Shown here one piece after another: positions 9,111-15,935 of a stretch of 64,000 nucleotides of DNA. The stretch lies in IMG/VR virus record IMGVR_UViG_3300036781_000418, positions 1-64,000 of that record; one strand, given 5' to 3'. The number at the start of each line of letters is the position of its first letter. The stretch's first letter is position 1. Under the pieces are notes generated by a model. The model was not told where the DNA came from, searched no databases, and worked only from the letters and a program-made list of their open reading frames with translations. The position numbers were made by a program, and so were the translations under genes. Source of the DNA: a virus.

Positions 9111-10268
9111 ATGTTCCCAGAGATCAAGACGTTCGCCGACCTGAAGCCAAAGCTGAACGAGAAGTTCAACATCCATGAGCGCGACAAGGGCTACGCCACC
9201 GTGGTCTACGGCATCCAAGACGACGAGGTGTTCGACGGTCCTGACGAGGCCTACCTGCGTGAGTGCCGTGGCATCATGTTCGACGGTGAGCGCGACGACT
9301 CCAAGCTGATCTGCCGTCCACTCCACAAGTTCTTCAACGTGGGCGAGCGCTCCGACACCCTGCCGTCGGCGATCGACTGGTCGCGTGTCAACAAGGTTGG
9401 CGTCAAGCGTGACGGCTCCATGATCACGCCGTTCATCGACCCGGCAACGTACGAACTGCGCTGCAAGACGAAGAAGTCCTCGGCGACGAAGGAGGCGGCG
9501 GCCGCCCTCAACCTGCTGCTCAACAACCAGCGCCAACACCAGTGGGTGGTGAACCTTATCGAGGTCGGCTACACGCCGATCTTCGAAATCACGTCCCCGC
9601 GCTTTCCAATCGTCGTGTTGTACGAACAGGAGGAGCTCACGCTGCTTCAAGTCCGCCACATGGAGCAGGGCGTCTATCTGACCGACGCAGAGATCGCCGC
9701 TCTCAACCCACCGTTCCCAGTCGTGCCCGACGTTGCAAGCCAGTTCCTTGACAGGGACGGTCACGTGAGCTGGCCGCTGATCCACAAGGCCTGCCAGGAA
9801 ACGCATGGCATGGAGGGCTGGATCATCCAGACGTCACGTGACATGTACAAGGCGAAGACGCAGTGGTACATGGACCTGCACCACTCGGTGACGTTCATCC
9901 GCTGGCGTGACGTCGCACGCTGCGTGCTGTCCAACAGTGCCGACGACCTGAAGGCGAACTTCCGGATGACGGGTCGGGACGTTGTTCCGATCGAGCTGGT
10001 TCAGGCCTACTTGAAGGAGGAGCTCGAGTACGTTCAAGGCAAGGTCAACTTCGAGGTCCAGTTCGCTCGTGACGCGGGTCTGTCCTTCAAGGACATGGCG
10101 GGTTCCCTGCGATCCCACCCGTACTTCAACCTGATTATGGCCACATCCCGCGGCCAAAACGTTGACTACAATGAATGGTACCAACGGCGTCGTCTCAGCG
10201 ACTGGTCCCTTGAAGTGATCACAACTGAGGTGAAGTTTATCGAACCCCTAGCACGCGAACGTCCATGA
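9111..10268 (+). CDS. rnlA: T4 Rnl1-type RNA ligase
   Basis: 385 residues, close to T4 RNA ligase 1 (374). The adenylated lysine motif KRDGS has its Lys at residue 99, the same position as in T4 Rnl1. 'LRECRGIMFD' (about residues 49-58) is the conserved upstream strand, 'EGWII' near residue 233 is motif IV and 'KAKTQWY' near 247 is motif V. It seals 5'-phosphate/3'-OH RNA ends; in T4 it repairs tRNA cut by the host anticodon nuclease. It sits behind an early promoter and is coupled to a GNAT gene. No polynucleotide kinase/phosphatase is visible in the window. Confidence 0.92.
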   Translation: MFPEIKTFADLKPKLNEKFNIHERDKGYATVVYGIQDDEVFDGPDEAYLRECRGIMFDGERDDSKLICRPLHKFFNVGERSDTLPSAIDWSRVNKVGVKRDGSMITPFIDPATYELRCKTKKSSATKEAAAALNLLLNNQRQHQWVVNLIEVGYTPIFEITSPRFPIVVLYEQEELTLLQVRHMEQGVYLTDAEIAALNPPFPVVPDVASQFLDRDGHVSWPLIHKACQETHGMEGWIIQTSRDMYKAKTQWYMDLHHSVTFIRWRDVARCVLSNSADDLKANFRMTGRDVVPIELVQAYLKEELEYVQGKVNFEVQFARDAGLSFKDMAGSLRSHPYFNLIMATSRGQNVDYNEWYQRRRLSDWSLEVITTEVKFIEPLARERP

Positions 10269-10675
10269 ACGTCAAGCTTCGGCACTACGCAGGTCCAAAG
10301 GACCTGATCACCGCGGTCGACCTGGCCATTGAACACGAGCTCTTCGTGCACGGCTGGTACTTCTCCAGGTACTATTACATCGTCCGACAGTGTGCCGAAG
10401 ACCTGTTCAGGTGGGACGCCGAGTACTGGCAGCGCGGGTACGAGATTGCCCTGGCCTTCGCCGACGGAAAACCAGTCGCGATCGCCGCCATGGAGCGAGC
10501 CAGGATCATGGCCTTCTGTAAGGAGAGCCATCGACGACAGGGGTTCGCCACGGCCTGCGTTCAGCGCCTCATGCCGATCGCCAGCCAATTTCCTGACCTG
10601 AACGCCGGCCTCGGGATTGACGGTTCCGAGCTGTTCTGGACGTCGAACGGGATCGTGATCAACACCGAATACTAG
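10265..10675 (+). CDS. GNAT-family acetyltransferase-like protein
   Basis: 136 residues. The stretch 'CKESHRRQGFATACVQRLM' (about residues 84-102) has the R-R-x-G-x-A acetyl-CoA pyrophosphate-binding loop and following helix of GNAT enzymes, preceded by strands as expected. Substrate unknown. The start overlaps the ligase stop (ATGA), so the two are co-translated. Its TAG stop lies at the beginning of a 14-bp inverted repeat that also contains the stop of the convergent gene. Confidence 0.65.
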   Translation: MNVKLRHYAGPKDLITAVDLAIEHELFVHGWYFSRYYYIVRQCAEDLFRWDAEYWQRGYEIALAFADGKPVAIAAMERARIMAFCKESHRRQGFATACVQRLMPIASQFPDLNAGLGIDGSELFWTSNGIVINTEY

Positions 10676-10772
10676 GCGACACGAGAGGTCGCCGGTTGCA
10701 CTCGACCGGTTCGGTGCAGAGCTTCACAGACGAGGGACCCGAGTGGTCCCTCGGTTCGTCTCGTGTCGCCTA
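10673..10772. repeat. Convergent-junction element with 14-bp inverted repeat
   Basis: TAGGCGACACGAGA (10673-10686) and its perfect inverse (10759-10772) bracket the gap between two convergent genes; each arm begins with the TAG stop of its gene. Just inside the left arm GGCGAC/GTCGCC forms the small hairpin shared with 20994-21016, and a 9-bp stem lies at 10731-10753. Confidence 0.75.
10731..10753. terminator. Terminator-like hairpin between convergent genes
   Basis: CGAGGGACC, loop CGAGT, GGTCCCTCG. It has the GGGACC stem of other terminators here but no T-run on either strand, so it may act only weakly or as part of the larger inverted repeat. Confidence 0.45.
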
Positions 10773-10988
10773 AACGACCTTCGCCTCAATCATCGACTGC
10801 ACACGGTCGATCGCCCGTTGAATCGGCTTCCGGTAGGCTTCAACCCGCTTTGACGCGTCAAACTTCGCGTACAGCTTCGACCTGACGTCGAGCAGCTGAT
10901 CGAAGGACATGTCGCCCCATGTTTCAGGGTGTGGGATTGAGACGCGCTCTTCGTCGACGAACATTGGCTTGTTTTCTTCGGTTGTCAT
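10770..10988 (-). CDS. Small hypothetical protein, late
   Basis: 72 residues, charged and mostly helical in its second half. On its own strand it has AGGAGG 6-7 bases before the ATG and a late promoter box (10999-11020 region) further upstream, which supports real expression. No family recognised. It is the only minus-strand gene in this stretch and converges on the RNA ligase/GNAT pair. Confidence 0.65.
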   Translation of the reverse strand: MTTEENKPMFVDEERVSIPHPETWGDMSFDQLLDVRSKLYAKFDASKRVEAYRKPIQRAIDRVQSMIEAKVV

Positions 10989-11013
10989 GGTGACCTCCTA
11001 AGTTAGTCCTTTC

Positions 11014-11020
11014 TATTTAG
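11014..11020 (-). promoter_or_regulatory. Late promoter box (minus strand)
   Basis: CTAAATA read on the minus strand, 26 bases upstream of the minus-strand gene ending at 10770. It is divergent from the plus-strand box at 11026-11032, only 5 bases away. Confidence 0.7.
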
Positions 11021-11025
11021 AGGGG

Positions 11026-11032
11026 CTAAATA
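11026..11032 (+). promoter_or_regulatory. Late promoter box
   Basis: CTAAATA, 27 bases before the ATG at 11060. It would drive the whole paralogue array to 13658. Confidence 0.7.
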
Positions 11033-11059
11033 CGCTTGAAGTCAACGGAACCTGGACAC

Positions 11060-11443
11060 ATGAAGCTCCTACAAGACCTGATCGGCGAAGGCCGTCACCC
11101 AATCACCCCAGCCGCACCAATGCTGGTTAACCTGACTCTTCAAGAGATCGTTTCGGGCGGTGGTATCTCCAACCCGTACCAGCTCTTCGTCCTCGGCAAG
11201 ATGGCCCGCTTCTTCAAGGACGGCCTGAAGTCGGCTGACCTAGAGCTTGAGACGCCGGTGAACTACGGATCCGGTGAGACTGACTCAGCCCTGAAGGTCG
11301 AGATGCAGAAGCTCACGAACGAGGAGTGCGTCCACTTGGCCGCCTACCTGCTGGACTGCATCGACGCTGGTGAAGCCGCCCTCTACTGCGAAGGCATGGA
11401 CACCGTGGCGTGGATCAACTTTGTCCTCCAACGTCAGAAGTAA
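11060..11443 (+). CDS. MKL-type late protein, unknown function
   Basis: 127 residues from the ATG at 11060; an upstream TTG at 11036 is less likely because the N-terminus 'MKLLQDLIGEG' then aligns with the other proteins of this array. The rest is helical and globular with no catalytic motif. It is the first gene behind the late promoter at 11026. The N-terminus resembles the T4 capsid-targeting sequence (T4 internal proteins start MKTYQEFIAEA), so packaging into the head is a possible role; this is inference. Confidence 0.7.
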   Translation: MKLLQDLIGEGRHPITPAAPMLVNLTLQEIVSGGGISNPYQLFVLGKMARFFKDGLKSADLELETPVNYGSGETDSALKVEMQKLTNEECVHLAAYLLDCIDAGEAALYCEGMDTVAWINFVLQRQK

Positions 11444-11857
11444 ATGAGGGTCGTTCACCTCTTTGAGGAGAACCTCGACCGTGAAGACGCACTGCATGCA
11501 ATGCAGCTCATGGCTAAATTCCTCACTAAGAAGCTTGGTGAGGAATACAAGGTATTTGACCGCGACCAAGGTAGTGGCAAGCCTCTTCCAGTCATGCTCA
11601 TTGAGGTAAAACCTGCGGTAAATTACATGGCCGCCAGTACGGATAGCAGCGCTGGTCGCTCCGCCCACATTTCACGTGGGGCTGATAAATGGGAAGTTGT
11701 CATCTATGAGGGGCGTAGGCGATCACAGACTTTGCTACACAAATTTAAGGTCGACACGGACAAAGAGGCGGTAGACACAGCCGTTGAATACGTGAAGAAG
11801 TTCGATGTTAATAAGCCGTACGTTGGCTCATTTAGAGCTGAAGATGCCGATGAGTGA
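11444..11857 (+). CDS. LFE-motif late protein, paralogue array member 1
   Basis: 137 residues beginning 'MRVVHLFEENLD'. After this tag comes one copy of the domain repeated downstream: helix 'ALHAMQLMAKFLTKKLG', central strands, 'WEVVIYEG' and a closing helix 'KEAVDTAVEYVKKF'. It starts immediately after the previous stop. Codon choice is more AT-rich than in the fibre genes. No enzyme motif is seen. LFE fits the LxE type of site cut by T4-like prohead proteases, but cleavage is not shown. Confidence 0.65.
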   Translation: MRVVHLFEENLDREDALHAMQLMAKFLTKKLGEEYKVFDRDQGSGKPLPVMLIEVKPAVNYMAASTDSSAGRSAHISRGADKWEVVIYEGRRRSQTLLHKFKVDTDKEAVDTAVEYVKKFDVNKPYVGSFRAEDADE

Positions 11858-11875
11858 TCTTAGGTATAACAAACT

Positions 11876-12247
11876 ATGAAACTTAATCACCTCTTTGAAG
11901 ATGATCTTGACGATCAGTTGGACGGGGCCGAAGAAGACTTCGCCATCTTGGCGCGCTCAGCCACTAAGACGCTGGGCCACAAGTTCAACTTCATCAAGGG
12001 CTATGGCTCAGTCACGCTTGAGATGAACGCCGACGACCTGTCGTTCTTTGAAGCTGACGGCATTGAAATCCCGTACCTTATCTTTACACCTTTCACGCCT
12101 AAGGGTGAACACGATGATCAATATCAGTACAAGGTGTCCTTGTACAACGGTGTTCAGATGGACGGTACCTTGTACGCGAAGCTTGGTGCCGCGTACACCG
12201 CGTTCATTGAACTTGCCAAGACCCAAATCGCAAAGAAGAAGCCATGA
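11876..12247 (+). CDS. LFE-motif late protein, paralogue array member 2
   Basis: 123 residues: N-terminal tag 'MKLNHLFEDDLDD' then one repeat domain with helix 'EEDFAILARSATKTLG', strands, 'IEIPYLIF' and a closing helix 'AYTAFIELAKTQIAK'. The same pattern is found in the next two genes. It ends by overlapping the next start (ATGA). Function unknown; see the array finding. Confidence 0.7.
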   Translation: MKLNHLFEDDLDDQLDGAEEDFAILARSATKTLGHKFNFIKGYGSVTLEMNADDLSFFEADGIEIPYLIFTPFTPKGEHDDQYQYKVSLYNGVQMDGTLYAKLGAAYTAFIELAKTQIAKKKP

Positions 12248-12669
12248 AGCTCAACAGCATTCTTGAACATTTTGACGATGAAGATGACGGGGACGACGGT
12301 GCTGGCGACGCCGCCATCCTTAAGGCGGAGTTTGAAGAAGCCGTTGACGACCTCGAACTGCTGGCTAAGATTGAATCCAAGCGATTTGACCTAGATCTGT
12401 TCGTGCGTGTGAACAATGGAGTGGGTGTAGCTACGATTGAATGCGAAAGCGCCCTTGATCAAGGCCTCAGAGCCAAGTACGACATCGAGTTGCCGAAGTT
12501 GGAGTTTAGTCAAACCAACCGTATCCTGAAGAATGAACCGTACACCATCACCATGTGGCACAAGGCACCTCGGCGACTTTCAACGTCACGCTACCGTGAC
12601 CTCAAGACCGCGCACGCTGAGTACGTCAAGCTCATAAAATATCAGCTGGAGAAGAGGACTGAGCCATGA
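12244..12669 (+). CDS. MKL-motif late protein, paralogue array member 3
   Basis: 141 residues: tag 'MKLNSILEHFDDED', an acidic linker, then the repeat domain ('VDDLELLAKIESKRFDLD', 'IELPKLEF', 'AHAEYVKLIKYQLEK'). Start and stop both overlap neighbours by ATGA, so expression is tightly coupled across the array. No known family. Confidence 0.7.
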   Translation: MKLNSILEHFDDEDDGDDGAGDAAILKAEFEEAVDDLELLAKIESKRFDLDLFVRVNNGVGVATIECESALDQGLRAKYDIELPKLEFSQTNRILKNEPYTITMWHKAPRRLSTSRYRDLKTAHAEYVKLIKYQLEKRTEP

Positions 12670-13658
12670 AGCTTGACCACCTTCTCGAAGACTCCAACAA
12701 GGAAACTTTGGACGGGGTTAAAGAAGACTTTGAACTCTTCGCGCTCGCGGACACCAAGCGCTTTGGGCTTGGGTTTGACGTGCGCGAAACGGCCACCTCC
12801 GTGATACTGGGTCTGACCTACGAGATCTCAGATAAGATTGAGGCGGACAACAGAAACAGAGTTGAACTGCCGTATCTAATGTTCAGCAATGACAGTGAAT
12901 TCCCGGAACCGTTTAGAGTGGCTTCGTGGAACCATCAGAGTAAGATTGTCCCGCCACGATACTTCAAGAGCGCCAGTCAAGCACATGCCGCAATGGTCTT
13001 TATCATGCGTCAACAGTTGAAGGTGGCGGGGATTATTAAAGAAGAGTCGTCAGGTGAGCTCACGTCCGCCGGTACGTGGAAGCACGCGCTGCGCGTGTTG
13101 GGCCAACACGATGAGCTCAACGTCATTGACTGCGTGACAAGTGCAACCGTCACAATTGCGCTTGCTGCGTTCTTCAATGAACACATGCGTGCGGACATTA
13201 AGGACGCTCATTCTGGCAACTATGAGGAGCTCTTTGACAAGGTCAATAAGGACCGCAAGCTGCTTGACTTGTTCGTCGAACACATGGGCAACAAGCTGGT
13301 CAAGCTGCAGCCGCTGATCTCCGTCAAAGTTCGTAAGGCGTTTGACATGTGCATTGCGAAGTACGTTGATTTGGCGGACGTGAAGGAGGACCTTGAACTG
13401 CTTGGCGCCGCCCTTGCAAAGATCTACGACACTGACTACAAAATCGTAGTTAAAGATGGACACGTGGATCTCCGTGTTGACGTTGAGACGGATAAAGACG
13501 GTGTCGAACCTTACATCACCTACAGCCTGAACACGTTCCGACTTGAGTTCATTACGGACCTTAGACGAACTCAAGTGCTGCCGCGCTACTTCCTCACCGC
13601 GGGTCAGCTGTCAAAGGTGGCCGTCGAATATGCCAAGCGCTTTAAAGACGCTAAATAA
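12666..13658 (+). CDS. Two-domain late protein, paralogue array member 4
   Basis: 330 residues: tag 'MKLDHLLEDSNKE', a first repeat domain (about 15-118, 'VKEDFELFALADTKRFGL', 'VELPYLMF'), a helical middle domain (about 125-230) not seen elsewhere, and a second repeat domain (about 235-330, 'VKEDLELLGAALAKIY', closing 'KVAVEYAKRFKD'). Both halves share 'PRYF' before the last helix. It looks like a gene fusion or duplication product of the array. The stop codon lies within a CTAAATA box. Confidence 0.7.
   Translation: MKLDHLLEDSNKETLDGVKEDFELFALADTKRFGLGFDVRETATSVILGLTYEISDKIEADNRNRVELPYLMFSNDSEFPEPFRVASWNHQSKIVPPRYFKSASQAHAAMVFIMRQQLKVAGIIKEESSGELTSAGTWKHALRVLGQHDELNVIDCVTSATVTIALAAFFNEHMRADIKDAHSGNYEELFDKVNKDRKLLDLFVEHMGNKLVKLQPLISVKVRKAFDMCIAKYVDLADVKEDLELLGAALAKIYDTDYKIVVKDGHVDLRVDVETDKDGVEPYITYSLNTFRLEFITDLRRTQVLPRYFLTAGQLSKVAVEYAKRFKDAK
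13651..13657 (+). promoter_or_regulatory. Possible late promoter box
   Basis: CTAAATA overlapping the end of the array's last gene and 206 bases before the PhoH start. It could equally be a chance product of the final codons. Confidence 0.4.
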
Positions 13659-13862
13659 GCCATGATTATCTCGAACGCCTTGGACTAGCTCCCTGATCGA
13701 ATTCAAGGCACGGCAATGAGCACACTCCTACCTTAAGGTGATTCGCATCTTGACGATCACAGCTATCTACCAACTGCTCCTCTTGCTTCAACTGACCCCA
13801 TCGGAGGTGCGTTGAAGCACACTGATGGCCTCACCACTCGTTCCCTCACCGTAGGAGGTACC
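13659..13862 (+). other. 204-bp gap before phoH
   Basis: No long gene. It contains a 10-bp palindrome (ACCTTAAGGT, about 13731-13740) and a GTG-started frame of 25 codons at 13738-13815 that would encode a hydrophobic peptide; nothing else supports that frame. A strong AGGAGGT lies just before the phoH start. Confidence 0.4.
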
Positions 13863-14615
13863 ATGGGACGTAGAACGCCAAAGTTGGAAATCATTTCTTC
13901 AGATGATGACTTCGCTCTGCCACGCAAGGCAGCCAAGCAGAAGTACCCTCAGCCAGAGAAGACGGCAAGTCAAATCTGGTTCAAGCACAAGCTCACGCCG
14001 CGAACCGGCAACCAAGAATACTACCTGCAGAACCTACGCGAGAATCAACTCACCATGTGTGGTGGTCCAGCTGGTACTGGCAAGACGATGTTCGTCACAC
14101 GAGTCGCCCTCGAGATGTTGCAAGCCAACGCCGTGGGAAAGATCGTCGTGACGAAGCCGATCATTGAAGCGGGTGATGAAGAGCTGGGGTTCCTACCAGG
14201 TGATCAGACCGACAAGATCATGCCGCACTTCCAATCGATCCTCGACCAGTTCGAAGAGCACGTTGGACCGACCATCCTCAAGCGACTGCTTGACAGCGGC
14301 AAGATCACGTTCCTCCCAACGGCGTTTGCACGCGGCCGTGACATCAAGCACGCCTTCATCTTGATCGATGAAGCACAGAACCTCTCGAAGAAGGGCATCA
14401 AGACCATGATGACTCGCATCTCCGAAGGCTCGGTGATGGCGCTGAACGGTGACTCAGACCAGTGCGACTTGAAGGACCCACGCATGAGCGGGTTCGAATG
14501 GGCGATTGAGCGCCTCACTGGCCGTGACGGCAACATCGGTGTGGTGCGCATGACTGAGGATGACATCCAACGCCACCCACTCGTGGCGGTCATCTGCAAG
14601 GCGCTGCGCGATTAA
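13863..14615 (+). CDS. phoH: PhoH-like P-loop ATPase
   Basis: 250 residues from the ATG at 13863, chosen because AGGAGGT lies 4 bases upstream; a longer TTG frame from 13812 lacks this. Walker A is GPAGTGKT near residue 68 and Walker B is ILIDEAQN near residue 165, with 'KPIIEAGDEELGFLPGD' between them as is typical of PhoH. The family is a predicted RNA helicase/ATPase, common in large phages, with uncertain role in infection. A terminator follows directly. Confidence 0.92.
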   Translation: MGRRTPKLEIISSDDDFALPRKAAKQKYPQPEKTASQIWFKHKLTPRTGNQEYYLQNLRENQLTMCGGPAGTGKTMFVTRVALEMLQANAVGKIVVTKPIIEAGDEELGFLPGDQTDKIMPHFQSILDQFEEHVGPTILKRLLDSGKITFLPTAFARGRDIKHAFILIDEAQNLSKKGIKTMMTRISEGSVMALNGDSDQCDLKDPRMSGFEWAIERLTGRDGNIGVVRMTEDDIQRHPLVAVICKALRD

Positions 14616-14634
14616 GCGACCAGCCACGCAGCGA

Positions 14635-14657
14635 AAAGGGACCGTAAGGTCCCTTTG
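14635..14657. terminator. Terminator after phoH
   Basis: AAAGGGACC, loop GTAA, GGTCCCTTT (14635-14656). Because of its symmetry it can also serve the convergent minus-strand operon ending at 14659. Confidence 0.8.
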
Positions 14658-14658
14658 T

Positions 14659-14958
14659 TCATTCCGCGTTACGGTACTTGAAGAACAGCGTCAGCCATGT
14701 TATCTGCGTTAGCATGTAGATGAAGTTGATGACGTTGGCCAAGTAGAACGACGCGCTTGGGTAGACCACGAAGGTCGACCAGACGTTCCACCCAAGGAAC
14801 AGGCACATGTTCTTCCAGTCAAACCCCTTCACCTCTTTGTCCTTTATCAGCTTGCGTAGGTTCTCGATACCGGCACAGACGAAGATGGTGTCAAAGATCG
14901 CGGTGATCAGGTCAGTTCGACTAGGATGCAGCATGTGCTGCACCCACTCGGCGATCAT
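14659..14958 (-). CDS. Small multi-pass membrane protein
   Basis: 99 residues from an ATG at 14958 that overlaps the stop of the upstream Thg1-like gene (ATGA) behind a GGAGG site. Three hydrophobic stretches (about residues 16-36, 55-75 and 78-96) with aromatic residues suggest an inner-membrane protein of two or three helices. The fold 'TAIFDTIFVCAGIENL' plus 'LGWNVWSTFVVYP' is not one I recognise. It is co-transcribed with the Thg1-like gene; function unknown. Confidence 0.7.
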   Translation of the reverse strand: MIAEWVQHMLHPSRTDLITAIFDTIFVCAGIENLRKLIKDKEVKGFDWKNMCLFLGWNVWSTFVVYPSASFYLANVINFIYMLTQITWLTLFFKYRNAE

Positions 14959-15758
14959 GGTGCCTCCACGATCGGACCACCAAACAGCAAGGTGGCCACT
15001 GGATCTTCCTGCTTTGACAGCCAAATGTCGCGCAGCACGACTTCACTGCGTTCAATCGGCCCAGTGGGTCGGTGTTCAGGCTTCAGCTTCGCGACGATCA
15101 ACGGGTCCAACTCCTTGAACACCTTCTCACGACGGGCAAACGTACCGCGCTTGAAGCTCCAGTCGTAGTCGTTGAAGTTTACGCCAGCGTCGTTGAACAT
15201 CTTCTCTTGACGTTCCTTGGAGTTCATACCAAGCACCGCCTTGTGGCCGCAGTGAAACACGGCCGCTGATGAGATGGCGTTCTTCACCGCGTCTTGCTGA
15301 CGCCAGAGGACTGCGTTGTAGGCCTCAACGAGGGTCGGCACGACGAAGGCGCGGGCGTCGAAGCAGGCTTCAGCCTTTGACTTCTCTTGAAGGTGCTTGT
15401 CGATCAGCTTGGCGAAGCGGGCGGCGGCCCATGACGGCAGCTGGGACTCAAGCTTCTGGAAGCGGCCGGCGAAGGGGTAGTCACCACTGGAGTCAGGGGT
15501 CTCGTACCAGACGAGCGTGATCTCGTCGGACTGTACATAGCCAACCGTCGCTTGGTAGCGTTCGACCAACCCAACCATCAGCTCCTGCATGCAGGTGGTG
15601 AAGCGGTAGTCGAAGGGCTTGGCGAGTCCCTTGGTGAAGGTGCTGAAGTTGTCGCCGTCAAGACGGACGATCAGTGGTTGGCCTTTGTAGGCGCGGCGGG
15701 CGGTGGACGGCTCTTCATAGAGCTTCATCCGGTCCCCAAGTGACATGGAAGGTTTCAT
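14955..15758 (-). CDS. thg1: Thg1-like 3'-5' polymerase (tRNA-His guanylyltransferase family)
   Basis: 267 residues from ATG 15758 (an upstream ATG at 15812 gives 285). The metal-binding motifs are clear: 'VRLDGDNFSTFTKG' with Asp 34 and 'YVQSDEITLVW' with Asp 78/Glu 79, close to human Thg1 Asp 29 and Asp 76/Glu 77, which favours the shorter start. 'LWRQQDAVKNAI' is the conserved family helix. Thg1 adds G to the 5' end of tRNA-His; bacterial and phage Thg1-like proteins repair 5'-truncated tRNAs by 3'-5' polymerisation. With the RNA ligase at 9.1 kb it suggests tRNA repair capacity. Confidence 0.9.
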   Translation of the reverse strand: MKPSMSLGDRMKLYEEPSTARRAYKGQPLIVRLDGDNFSTFTKGLAKPFDYRFTTCMQELMVGLVERYQATVGYVQSDEITLVWYETPDSSGDYPFAGRFQKLESQLPSWAAARFAKLIDKHLQEKSKAEACFDARAFVVPTLVEAYNAVLWRQQDAVKNAISSAAVFHCGHKAVLGMNSKERQEKMFNDAGVNFNDYDWSFKRGTFARREKVFKELDPLIVAKLKPEHRPTGPIERSEVVLRDIWLSKQEDPVATLLFGGPIVEAP

Positions 15759-15853
15759 GGTCTCGAACTCCGAGTTAATGGTTGGTCTGGCCTCATCGGC
15801 CAGTGCGTTCATACTATCAAGGTGGTTGGGTTGTGCCTACTCCTCTCTGGTTG

Positions 15854-15860
15854 CTAAATA
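15854..15860 (+). promoter_or_regulatory. Late promoter box
   Basis: CTAAATA, 75 bases before the 971-residue structural gene. GCTAAA here is also complementary to TTTAGC near 15913-15918, so the leader may fold. Confidence 0.55.
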
Positions 15861-15935
15861 CCCAGCTGCGAACGATCGACTAGGTAGCCAGCCATGATCA
15901 ACTCGCGTCTTCTTTAGCTGGCAAAGGAACATTAG

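Noticed and set aside
13738-13815. 25-codon GTG-started hydrophobic peptide frame.
   Set aside because: No ribosome site and it overlaps the phoH leader; only listed as a note on the gap.
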